This document shows, piece by piece, positions 25,169 to 35,426 of a stretch of DNA of 64,000 nt (its first letter is position 1; the number at the start of each line of letters is the position of its first letter). The notes below the pieces were generated by a model. The model was not told the DNA's origin. It did no database searches and worked only from the letters and a program-made list of their open reading frames with translations. Source of the DNA: Cliona cf. orientalis (taxonomy: Eukaryota; Porifera; Demospongiae; Clionaida; Clionaidae); NCBI GenBank assembly GCA_963930775.1, contig OZ005693.1:7314006-7378005 (forward strand), written 5' to 3'. The translations under genes and the position numbers were made by a program.

Positions 25169-25566
25169 TGCAAAATGGCAAACGTTTTCGCAGTGGGCGG
25201 AGCAACGTATGAGGGTGGGACGGAATGGAACGGGACGGAAACGTGCTTGTAGCAATCATTTAACGGCAAGCGGAACGGGCTCGCGCGCCGTCGCGATGGG
25301 ACGGAACGGAACGAAAACGTCACCGTTTTTTTGACTCCTACTGTATGCAGGAACTTGAGCTAAAATGCTGGGGGGGCTTATGCGCGAGGAGGGAGCGTAA
25401 TCGCGGGATTCTATGGTATAATTATAATTTATGTGAGTAATGTGAGAGCACCAGGAAGGAGTACATGTATGCGCAACCCGTGAAATGATCAGCAAAGGCC
25501 CATATACGTCTGCATTGCATATATTCTTGTGTGCGTAATACACGATATTGTAATTACACATTGGCT

Positions 25567-25818
25567 TCAACACAAAGTCAGTTTTGTTACTGAAGCCTTC
25601 TCCAGTAGTATCATATCCCCTATTACATCTTCTGAGTCAGCTTTCACAACATCATTGAGTTCAGTTACCATGCCATCCTCCAAATCCACCCCTACTCTTC
25701 TTTGCGGGAAGCTGCTTTTAGTGACCGCTCCTACTTCGTCCATAATTAACTGTATCGGTTGTATGGCTAGATTAATAACAGGTATTTGTGCTGTTTCATA
25801 TTCCTTGCTGGATAAAAT
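25567..25818 (-). other. Unrecognised minus-strand coding-like fragment
   Basis: A frame of about 80 codons reads ETAQIPVINLAIQPIQLIMD and later GVDLEDGMVTELNDVV before a TGA at 25569-25567. Amino acid composition looks coding, but no family is recognised. It follows the RecQ-like relic on the same strand and may be its C-terminal extension. Confidence 0.25.
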
Positions 25819-25937
25819 CAGATATCAGGGTTCCCTTTTGATAAGTACAATTTGGCTGGCAGGCAGGGCAGGGCAGATATTGATTTATTTCAGGAGTTAG
25901 CAGCTTTTCCTGATGCTGAAGCAAGTGGTAATTAACT

Positions 25938-27241
25938 CTAATAACTTCCTGTTAATTGCTGTAGATCCTGGAATCTTTTCATATTTTGGATGGGACTACC
26001 GTAGTGTTCCAGGCAAGCACCCACTCCTGGATAAGTGCCCGTGTAGCTCGTTACCGTTGACTTGGCTACCTCCCCTGATCTACCAGCTCTCCCACTCTCC
26101 TGAAAGTAATCGTCAATGGAGGCAGGTGCTCCATAATGAACTACTCTATTGATACCCACAAGATTGACACCCATACCAAGAGCAACTGTAGCAAATACTA
26201 CCCGTACAACTCCATCTTCCTTCTGCATGCTATTAAGAATGACTTCCTTGTTATGGGCATGGTACATACCAAAAAGTCTATTGTCGCTAATTTTAGGAGC
26301 ATCAGGGGGGAAATAACTGTCCTCACCAAGGCAAGATAAAAAGTAGGCATACAAATCTGGATCTGCAATAAATAATTACATGTGTCATCTGTAGCTTATT
26401 GCGGCGAAGCTCATCTACAATTGGTTTGATATCGGTGTCTATATCGGAGCGTGGAAGAACCTCATAATGGCCGTTCTGGAGAAGCCCACACAAACTTGTA
26501 CTCAGACATCTCCAACTTACGGCACACATCAAGTCGCACTTTTTTGGTAACTGTGGCAGTTACAGCTAATACAGGAGTGCCTGGTGGGATGAATGCACAA
26601 ATCTCCCCAACTCGAGCATAAATTGGTCTAAACGAATGACTCCTATGTAAAAGGAAAGGGAATAACTATAATCTACTATTCATATTAAACACTTACCACT
26701 TGGAGACACAGTGGGCCTCATCTACAGCCATAGCCACTACTCTATCATGGAGAGGAGAGGTAAGCAACTTTTCCCGCCACTTTGCCGAACCAATTACTGC
26801 TTCAGGAGCAGAAAAAAACAGACTGTACTTCCCTGGAAGGCCCAAATCTGTGTCTGAAGCAAATAAATCTTTATCTATACCTTCATGGCCACTGAGGATA
26901 GCTGCTGAAACACCTCTTTTTTTAAGGGATACAACTTGATCGGATCTCAATGGTGATATGACTATCACTAAGCTTTTGACATCTGCGCTTTGTATACGCC
27001 CCAAGGTGAAATCAAACGCGAACGGTAGACACTCGTAGCATATAGATTTCCCAAAACCAGTTGGGAGCCACACGAATGTACATGTATCTTGACCATTCAA
27101 AATGTGCCTCACTGCCTCTCTATGTTCCTCCTTAAGTGTTAGACCTGCCTTTCCGATGCAACCAAGAGTATGCACCATTGCTTTTTCGAAGGATTCAGCC
27201 ATCTCGCCTTCGCTCTGGTCCCTCACAGATGGCCGGGTCAA
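25938..27241 (-). pseudogene. RecQ-like DNA helicase, broken
   Basis: RecQ helicases unwind DNA 3'-to-5'. Motif I is WLPTGFGKSICYE, motif II VDEAHCVSKW, which splices (donor at 26697, acceptor at 26642) into SHSFRPIYARVGE; then VLAVTATVTKKVR (motif III), IIYCRS, VVFATVALGMGVN (motif V) and QESGRAGRSGE (motif VI). Two frame changes (near 26470 and near 26362) interrupt it. After motif VI the frame runs into a family K fragment (GTYPGVGACLEHYGS is translated repeat). The zinc-binding and winged-helix regions of full RecQ are not seen. Probably a dead copy of a multicopy, possibly transposon-borne helicase. Confidence 0.75.
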
Positions 27242-27419
27242 AGGTCGCTAGTTCCGCGATACTATCTATGACACAGATAGCATATGGAGAAGCAATACGG
27301 ATAATATCCAATGATATACGAATTCCCAGCTTTTACTGGGAAGATAACGCATGCGCACACAGTGTGTACCAGGCCCTTTCTCCTCCTCCTCAAAGGCCCT
27401 GGGTACGAGGCTAATCTCA

Positions 27420-28983
27420 CCCTTACTATCAGTATCAAGATGCATCCACTTCCCACAGTCTGGGTCTGTGCATTGTATCCACTCTTGTACCAACTGGCCA
27501 TCGATAAAATCATCCTCATACAGTCCAAAACAGGTAGCACACTCACTGCTAGAAATCTCTGCTTCTTGTAGCCCACCTTTAATTGTACGCCTACTTTTGT
27601 TCTCTTTATTTGCTGACTTCAGCTCAGCTTTTCGTCGTCTTTTGGCCTCTCTAGCTTCTGCTTTCTTTTTCTTTATCTCCTCTCTCTCCTGTCTTTTTCT
27701 TTCTCTCCGCCTGTTTTCTCTCTCGCTCTTCCGCCTTTTTTACTCCTCTTCTTCCCTTCGTATCCTTTTTCTTCTCTCTCTTTCCGCCTCTGTTGCTTTG
27801 CTTCCTCTTCTTATTTCTTTTTTTCTCTCTTTCTCTTCCATCAAGGCAATAGCTGTAGCACTAGTCAAAATACGTGGACCGTTTGATGCTTTTGTGGATT
27901 GTCCCTAGGGTAATTGAGAAATCCTGAAATAGCAGACAGTGGCGTTCTTTTGTGGATGGAGTGGAAGATATTCAAGACGTGGATAGAGTATTGGACACGG
28001 ATACAGCCGGAGATGTGGTAGGAGCTGATGGTGTGGTATTAGATTTAGATTTGCCAGATGAAATGGTTGGAGTGGAGGTCATTGGTGACTTAGATGGGGC
28101 TAAAGACACAGTTGAAGGAGACGATGACGACAATGTGCAAAGTTTAATGATATCTGGCTCGTAATGCGACGAATGAGCATCCACAAGAAGCATAACTGGG
28201 CGGGCTGGAGGAATTTGCTCCAAAAACAGTTCCGTCATCCAGTAAAAAAAGAACTCCTGATCTGTCCATCCTCGTTCAGACATCCCATATTGAGTATTGG
28301 GCACTTCACCCTTAATCCACTCAGAATTTAATCGCTTGTCTTCAAAGATCACCATTGGCGGAATAATACTGCCAGCAGCATTGGCACAGGCAATTATGGT
28401 TATCTGCCCTTTGTTTTCCGACGTACGGCAATGCACCTTCTTCATTCCTTTAGGTGCAACAACTTTGGGTGTTTTATGGTCAAGTGGCATGCCTGACTTG
28501 TTCATGTTGTAGATCCTGCTTGGTAGATTCATTAGACTGTGAGTCTCGAGGGTTGTTTTCAGCAGATCATAGTATTCCTTCAAGTTGTCAGCTGTAAGTG
28601 CTTGAGCTCAAGAAATAGATAATGCATCACCCTTTTGGAGGGAGAGTAGGCCACCTGTCCACAAATCTCTCCCACCAGCCCCTACCTCTAAACTCGTTAG
28701 CAAAATCGGCCCCCTTCTTCTTGTGAAGGGCTTGTCTAACGATTCCTATCACTTCATCTTTAGTCTTGGGGTACCCAAACTCGGCACCCTTGACTAAATA
28801 AGTCACTAGCTCTTCCTCTTCTTTGTAGGACAAGTAAGGCTGAGGTCCAGACCTTGTCCTGTGCTTCGCAGACACTCTATCCTTTAAAGTCGACCTTGGT
28901 ACCCTGGCATACTGATCTGCTGCCCGATTTACACCCATATTTATTCTCGATAACATTTCTTCCTGTAATAATTGTATATACAT
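27420..28983 (-). pseudogene. pogo/jerky-like transposase 1 with C-terminal PHD-like finger, gutted
   Basis: N-terminal helix-turn-helix (VNRAADQYARVPRSTLKDRV) and WWERFVDRWPTL are followed by a frame change and a TGA. The DDE-type core follows at 28583-27972: LPSRIYNMNKSGMPLDHKTP, then WTDQEFFFYWMTE and PVMLLVDAHSSHY. The first catalytic Asp, usually in a YNxDESG context, reads NKSG here, so it is changed. After the second Asp the frame passes into Ser/Thr/Pro-rich sequence, so the third Asp region is deleted. A lysine/glutamate/arginine-rich stretch and a finger (ECATCFGLYEDD ... EWIQCTDPDCGKWMHLD) end the protein. It cannot be a working transposase; the DNA-binding and finger parts survive. 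Confidence 0.75.
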
Positions 28984-29062
28984 GTTCTATTACAGCAAAC
29001 CATATTGAGATTAACGGATGGTATTATGAGTCAGGGTACATGTATGTATTATGAGTCACTAT

Positions 29063-30268
29063 CTACAAAGCACACTTCGGCACTCTTCTCTTTATATTTG
29101 TACACTTTTTTTTGAACCACTTGTTACACCCATCACAACAAATCCACTCCTCCGAGCTGTCGGCGTACCTAATGTCACACTTTGGGCAATCGCTGTCTTC
29201 ATCACTTGAACTCGATGACAGACACAGAGGTGCAAGGACATCATCAATTGCTCTCTCTTGAGTACAGTTCTTCCTTGATCTGGTTTTCCTTTCATTGTTC
29301 ACAGCATACTTATTTTTCTGTTCGTCTACGAATCATTTCTCTTCTCAAACTATCTTCTTGCATTCTCTCTCCAATCGTTTCTCTTCATCAACTATCTTCT
29401 TGCGTTCTCTCTCCAATTGTTTCTCTTCTCTAGTTTTTTTCTTACGTTCTCTCTCAATTTTCTTTGCCTCCTTTTCTTTCTCAGCTTCAGCCTTTTCAAC
29501 GTCAGTGTCATCAGTAATACATACAGCTTTAGCATTCAAAGCAGGCTTGCGTTTCCTTGTGGCTCTTGGTACAGGGCGTGGTAAAGCAGGAATCTCAGAT
29601 AGTGCATCACCACTGGACAATTTAGACTTCCCTGAATCAGCCAAGTTTCTACTTTCTTTCAATAGCTCACCAGAGACCAATAAAGATGACGACTTTGTGG
29701 TGTTACTACAAACTTCAGTCGGGTGATTAATTTTAAGCCATGCTGTATAGCTTGGATCATCCAAATCTATGGCACCAAGCTTTCCGAAAAAGTCATTTAT
29801 GGTATCCATGTTTGCACACCACGCACGACAGTATGATAGAGGCAGAGGTGAACGTATTGACAACTTAGGATGGTGGCGACGGAAGCCATCAAACCATGTA
29901 TGCCCTGCCTTTTGATCTTTAAACGGATGCTTTCGTTGGGTGGTGTCAACAATCTTAAAAGCTAGGCACATCACAGTTTCACGATTTAGGCCAAACCCCA
30001 TGTCTGCCATTTGTATCAAATAAGATTCCAAATGTTCCTCCTCTGCTTTGGTCAATACCGTGGCAGGACCTGGCTTGCATCCAGAGCCTACAGTCCCATT
30101 AACACGCCTCCGTAATGTTTTGAATGGTACATTGTAAAGTTTTGAAGCTTCTCTAATAGTCATGTTTTCATTCTGCACACCATTTTTTGCAGCCTCCATG
30201 CTCTCTTCACTCCATAGTTTTCTCTTTCCGTCAGCAGAAAAAGCCATTGTATCTACATTGGAGATCAT
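29063..30268 (-). pseudogene. pogo/jerky-like transposase 2 lacking the DDE core, with PHD-like finger
   Basis: The 307-codon frame 30268-29345 begins with a psq-type helix-turn-helix (MTIREASKLYNVPFKTLRRR), then HTWFDGFRRHHPKLSIR and LSYCRAWCANMDTINDFFGK. Where related transposases enter the catalytic domain it passes straight to a linker and a charged coiled coil (EKEKEAKKIERERKKK). In the same frame, after two TGA codons, 29302-29063 encodes CPKCDIRYADSSEEWICCDG and CNKWFKKKC, a PHD-type finger. The whole catalytic domain is missing by internal deletion. Orientation and architecture match the neighbour at 27420-28983. Confidence 0.75.
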
Positions 30269-30744
30269 TAATTAGAATGCTGCATGTGCCTGCTTCCATT
30301 AGCCTATACAAGACTACGAAAAGCACTTACCACCGGCACTGCTGTCTCACAAAGTAACAAGAGAAACCTCCGCCTTCCAAGTGTAACACAGTCGAGTAGG
30401 ACTTAGATCTCAGGCTGTTGGGTCAAAATTGATTGCTGGAATCTACGCATGTGCATTAAAACGCAAGATGGATGGGTCTAATTTAGTTTATTAACTAGTC
30501 GCTGTGTCATAGTGCACGCAGAAAATCAGAATGATTGACGATGGTGACTCATGATACCATCTGACCCACAATACCAGCACTTACTCTATATCTTTGATCA
30601 CGCCCGTATAGGCCTCCGTAAACTCTCGTGGCCAAAAATTGATGGGAGGGGCCAAAAATTGATGGGAGTGGCCGAATTATGCTAGTCGAACATAGATACT
30701 AGCTAAAAACTGGTAATTTACACTATTCAGTAGCTAGACTTGGT

Positions 30745-31226
30745 ATGGAAATCTTCAAAGCATCGGTCAACACAAAGGTGAATTTCATATTTACGACAGA
30801 AATTTTGAGTTTTTGTGTCTTTCTTTTTTCCCGGTTGCAGCACTCGTCTGCGAGCAAACTCGGCATATTCCACGATCTGAGTGTTTGTAGGCAATATGCT
30901 TACCATTCAGCCTTCTGTCTGTTGATACGGTCACTCTGGTATGCCTATCTTGAAGGTAAGGTGGACAATCAGCACTTGCTCGTAAGTCAAGCAAAGGCTG
31001 CACTAGCTCTTCAATCAGCTTCAAACGGAAAAGTCGTTGTGTCTTGATTGGTGACTGTGGATTATTATGTTGGAAAATTATCCAGGTAGTGACGATGCAT
31101 ATGTCCACAAATCTCCAAATCACGTTCTTCTACCATTTGAGGATCTTTCTTGTGGTCATGGAGTAGTAACTTAGGTTTTGGTCAGTGAGGTCAACCCCAT
31201 CCATATTATAATGACCACCATGGAAG
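30745..31226 (-). pseudogene. piggyBac transposase C-terminal relic
   Basis: Reads YNMDGVDLTDQNLSYYSMTT, then, after a frame change, VDICIVTTWIIFQHN and IKTQRLFRLKLIEELVQPLL, then GICRVCSQTSAATG. After another frame change in an A-run it reads NFCRKYEIHLCVDRCFEDFH. These match the end of the piggyBac catalytic domain and its cysteine-rich finger. The N-terminus and first two catalytic Asp regions are not seen; upstream sequence to 31531 is low-complexity (Gly/Ser/His). Confidence 0.75.
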
Positions 31227-31582
31227 CTACCTTGTCCGCTGCCACTACCATTACCATCATGACTACCACAAGGATGGCCTCGACACCGACGACCACCACC
31301 CTGATTTCCTCGACTTGTCTCTCCCATACTACTGGCACTGCTATCACCAACTTTCTGTTTCTTTTTTTGGAGGGCCAGATTCATCATCAGGTGTCTCAGT
31401 AGTAGTAGCATCAGCTGAAGAACTAGTGCCACATCCAACACCTCCGAAACACACTGAACCAGAGCTTGTTTCTGATACCACACTACTATCTTCACCTGAG
31501 GTGGAACAGATACTTGTTTACATATATGCACACATACACACGTTTATGCATGCAAGCATACACACACACGAGCCAGGCCCTC

Positions 31583-33076
31583 CTAGCCATGGCTCGCGAG
31601 ACCACACACACGCATGCACTCACACGAAAAAGCAAAATCCCGTAGCTCCTGTAGGTAAGTAGCGGCCGTTTTAACGGTCACAACTGGCATATTGTTCAGG
31701 TCTGCTGCTTCCATGTCGGTTTCGTCTTCTAAATCAGCCGAGGATTCTTCCTCTCTCAGAGTTGCCAATAGGTTTTCTTCCCAGTCTTTATCTAGTGGTT
31801 GACAAGTGTCCAGCTCATGATCACAGCTAGCATATTCCTCCAAAGTTATGCTGGCACTGAGCTGGTCTAATAGGCTTTCCATCTCACTACTGAGTTCTGT
31901 GTTGTCCGGTTCATCCTCACTGTCAGTGTCGACTAAAGTGTCCACAAATCCACACTTTGCAAAACACCTCTCGATGGTTGCTGCTTTCACTACATCCCAT
32001 GCACTTTTCAACCACATAATTGCATCCAAAATGTTGACAGATTTTGCCAATTCTGATGCACAGGAAGCATCATCCATTCGATTTATGATGTGGTGTAGCA
32101 ATCGCTTTCGATAGTGCAGCTTTACATTTTGAATGATTCCAGCATCACAAGGCTGTAATTTAGAAGTGGTGTTGGGAGGTAAGAACACCAATTTGACATT
32201 TGATCGCAGAACATCAGGATGGGCTGTACAGTTATCAACAAACATCAAAATGGATCTGCCCTCAGCTTTCATCTTGTTATTGGTCTTGTCAAGCCAACTC
32301 TCAAAGAGTGCATTTGTCATCCATGCTTTTTTGTTAGCAGTATAAATTACTGGGAGGCAGAGGTGGCCCCTAAAACAACGAGGTCGTTCACTATGGCCTA
32401 TCACAAATGGAATTAATTTTTCTCCAATGGCAGAGCAAGCAAGCAATACTGTGATTCTCTCTTTTGATTTCTTTCCACCACTAGTTTTAACTCCTTTTAC
32501 AGCCATTGATCGTGTAGGCAGAGCCCTATAAAAGAGGCCCGTTTCATCAGCATTGAAGATATCTTTCAAAGCATACCCTTGACAAATGGTCTTCAGACGC
32601 TCGCCCCAGTCACTCACAACAGTCGAATCTACATCTGCAGCTTCTCCAGACAAGACTACCATTCGAACATTGTGACGCTTTTGCCACTTTTCAAGCCACC
32701 CATTCGAACCAGAGAACTGGTCAATGCCCAACTCGGATGCGTACATTATGGCACGCTCTTGAATTAATCTTCCCGTCACGGGGATATTTTTAGCTTGTGC
32801 TCTAGTGAACCACTCCCAGACCACTCTATCTACCTCTTCATAGCCGGTTTTTCTGACCTTGGTATACTTCTTTTTTGAAGATTCTCCAGCTGCCCACCGC
32901 TTTAAGATGTCATCTTTATCATTCGCAATGTTCTGAATCTGTGTCTTGCCTACACCTAACTCTTCAGCAACCGAGCGGCATGATTGTCCTTCAAGTTTGT
33001 TTAGGACAGAAACTCTCTCTTCCAATGTGAGAACCTTTCTCTTTCTCGATGACATGCTAGCTAATAGGCTAAACAC
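31583..33076 (-). CDS. pogo/Tigger-type transposase, intact 497-codon frame
   Basis: DNA transposase with CENP-B-like architecture. An N-terminal helix-turn-helix (VLTLEERVSVLNKLEGQSC, then RSVAEELGVGKTQI) is followed by a second CENP-B-type domain (VWEWFTRAQAKNIPVTGRLI) and the DDE core. Catalytic aspartates: IFNADETGLFYR, LMFVDNCTAHPD and KLQPCDAGIIQ, with 29 residues between the last two, as in Tigger elements. An acidic C-terminal tail follows. The frame has no breaks and is about the normal Tigger length. A right terminal end reading CAGTGGTCCCTCC on the reverse strand abuts TA at 33383-33384. The matching left end was not found, so the element may be truncated. Candidate for a recently active or retained gene within XPO5 intron 4. 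Confidence 0.9.
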   Translation of the reverse strand: MFSLLASMSSRKRKVLTLEERVSVLNKLEGQSCRSVAEELGVGKTQIQNIANDKDDILKRWAAGESSKKKYTKVRKTGYEEVDRVVWEWFTRAQAKNIPVTGRLIQERAIMYASELGIDQFSGSNGWLEKWQKRHNVRMVVLSGEAADVDSTVVSDWGERLKTICQGYALKDIFNADETGLFYRALPTRSMAVKGVKTSGGKKSKERITVLLACSAIGEKLIPFVIGHSERPRCFRGHLCLPVIYTANKKAWMTNALFESWLDKTNNKMKAEGRSILMFVDNCTAHPDVLRSNVKLVFLPPNTTSKLQPCDAGIIQNVKLHYRKRLLHHIINRMDDASCASELAKSVNILDAIMWLKSAWDVVKAATIERCFAKCGFVDTLVDTDSEDEPDNTELSSEMESLLDQLSASITLEEYASCDHELDTCQPLDKDWEENLLATLREEESSADLEDETDMEAADLNNMPVVTVKTAATYLQELRDFAFSCECMRVCGLASHG

Positions 33077-33419
33077 TACACTTTGTACTATACTGTACTG
33101 AGCTATTCAGTGTTGCCACGTGGCATGGCAGCCCTGGAAATGTGCACATGCAATATCTGATATGTGATATGTCAAGGTTCAAGTTCAAAGCTTAATTAAT
33201 TGGTGCCAGAGGTCACGTGATGGTCGGTAATTTCCACATAATTGGTGGTCGTTGGTCGGGTTTTAGAGGTGGTCTTTGACCAGAGGGCTGTTTATATGTA
33301 AAGTGGTATGGTGCATCCAATTTGTGATTGTTATTAAGAGGTGGTCTCTCACTAGAGGGGTCTCTCAAAGGAGGGACCACTGTATAAGTATTTGTGCTCT
33401 GTATACTCAACCACAACTA

Positions 33420-35420
33420 TGGTATCGTTACCACAAAGAGGCTGCTAATTAGCTAGCTACCTAATTTGCACTCACAAGTGGTGAGCTTACCTAGCCTAGC
33501 TAGTACTCAGTCACAGAGGGGAGGTAACTTTTTATTAAAAAGTGCACAGAAACATGGACATACAATGACCACCAACAGAACTGAACAAGATAGGAAATAC
33601 TAAATACTAATAGAAATTAGGGGGTGTGTATGACAACCACACATCCTGTGTATATCTACCACAACAACTACACTGAATCTCACTCTGTAATTATTGAAAA
33701 ATCATAATCAGATCTTCAAGTTTGTTCATAAAAAGGCTAACTCCTTAAACATGTGAATATAATAAATATTGCTAACGTGAATTAATGATTAAATTTAACG
33801 TCAATGATTTTTAATCTTTCTCGTAGCAAGTCACTGATCTCCTGGTCATGCACTGTAGATAAGAGCAAAGTTTGCATTGGCAATCCTGACGGGCAGTACT
33901 CATGTCTACTGCACCACGAGGATAACCTGTATGATCAAGCAGGTTAATATTTTAACCACAATATCCATAAAATCATAATTAATTATTGGTTTAATGAAAT
34001 AATTAGGAACAAAGGTCATATTGCTCGTCTAGATAATTGGATAGGCGAACCATTCATGTCACTCAACAGCCTATCATTGCCACATAACCAATACCGATAC
34101 TGGTGAGCTTATATATACTTGTACATAACCGTAATTATCTTTCTCTTCTTTTGCTGTACATAATGTTGTGCTGCCAAAAGAGGTGAAGAAAGGAACCCTT
34201 AGGGTACTGCTCTAGCACACTCTTTTCTTCTTCTGTCATGATGGTCTTTAGGTCATCACTCTCATCATTGTCTGAATTCCCCCCATTCTTTGCCGTCAAT
34301 TCTTCTATTTTTTGTGTCAACCGGGCAATCCATTTTTGTGACATTCGATTTTGATGTTGAAGCTCCTTGATTCTAGCAACCATCTCAGCCGAATTGAGAT
34401 AGCGATGGTTGGTGTGGCTGCTGAGTGCTGCATCTCTGTTATTGCTTTATTCCTTCAACTTACTGCCTTGTTTAGTGTCTTCCGATAAGCTTTGCAGTGT
34501 TCATATCTCACACGCTCAATATCAGTAGCGAACATCTTCCATTTCACTTGGATCTACATCATTAAGTTACAATAACAGTTCATCTTTCAAGGGATGCTTA
34601 GAATCTTTTAATCTACGATAGATAGTTCTGGTTACATGTCCTGCTACATGTCTCAAGGCATTGCGTTCCTTGTAGTCTAATTGTTATACTTGTACAGTAC
34701 ATGATTCGGTTGGTTTTGTGTAGTTAACTGTAATTAAATTGTTGAAACTTTGTCAGTTATATTATACTGAAATGGGGTAGGGGGTTCCGTAAAATAGTTC
34801 ACTATTTTTAAATGAATCCATCTTTGAACGGAATAAAGAGTGTATAATGCAACCAGCTAGAGCCTGCCAATCTATAGTGTATCATTCATTTGCTTACCGC
34901 TATTATATAGATTGCTTATTCCTGTTCTTAGTTGGTGGGCATCAAGTAGAGTTGTTTATAATCATATGAGTGGGCGTTCGTGGTTAAAAATATGCGATGA
35001 TGTCATGGAATTTGATCATTTTCCTACTGCGCATGCTCAGACTGTATTACCTATGTACTCTGCAAAGGTGACATATACACACACAATTCAATTTTTTCCA
35101 TCTTCTTTAGGATGATAAGAAACAGTTTACAGTGAGAATTATAGAAATAATATTATCTTCCCATATTTTATGTCAATTTTCTTGCTTAAAATTAATTAAC
35201 TGTAAGTACTCCTACAGTCATGTTACCAAAATTAAGATATTAATTTTATTGGTACTAGGCATCACTAACAGTAAAATAACAGAGTGAAAACACTAAGAAG
35301 GGGCTTCATTTATCTACACCTACTCGCCGGTGTGATTTGTATATCTTCTTACATTTCTTGATGTGTTCTTCAAGTTCAGGACCAGCAGTGAAGCCTTGTA
35401 CTTAGTCAAATATATATGTT
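33420..35420. other. Mostly unassigned stretch with minor coding-like fragments
   Basis: Minus-strand 34383-34135 encodes a coiled-coil piece then SVLEQYPKGSFLHLFWQHN, which resembles part of P-element-like/THAP9-type proteins, but this is weak. A minus-strand stretch near 33905-33800 reads CQCKLCSYLQCMTRR, Cys-rich and unplaced. Otherwise AT-rich sequence without recognisable genes. Confidence 0.3.
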
Positions 35421-35426
35421 CGTACC

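Larger units (their letters stand above)
20455..25343. mobile_element. Tc1/mariner-type transposon carrying a BEN-like cargo gene
   Basis: 4,889 bp bounded by inverted repeats that begin CAGTAGGAGTCAAAAAAACG. The first 31 bases are identical at both ends and the match continues to about 46 bases with two differences. It is flanked by TA (20453-20454 and 25344-25345). Just inside each end are multiple GGAACGGA-type motifs, possible transposase binding sites. It holds two convergently oriented genes: a plus-strand proline-rich BEN-like gene (20688-22889) and a minus-strand DD34E transposase (23598 to beyond 24659). A family J repeat sits between them (22985-23170), and about 115-bp tandem repeats lie near the right end (24932-25168). 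Confidence 0.85.
20148..25416. mobile_element. Family A miniature element, copy 2, split by a large transposon
   Basis: Left end CCATAGAATCCCGCGATTA after TA (20146-20147); right end TAATCGCGGGATTCTATGG before TA (25417-25418). Removing 20455-25343 plus one TA rejoins ACCTA with TGCAGG, giving the ACCTATGCAGG found uninterrupted (in reverse) in copy 1 near 6060. The element is therefore a complete family A copy with one later insertion. It lies in XPO5 intron 4. Confidence 0.85.

Noticed and set aside
27351..27908. Plus-strand 185-codon Ser/Phe-rich frame
   Set aside because: It is the antisense shadow of the Lys/Glu/Arg-rich linker of the pogo/jerky-like transposase.
29295..29726. Plus-strand 143-codon hydrophobic/serine frame
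   Set aside because: Antisense shadow of the coiled-coil region of the second pogo/jerky-like protein.
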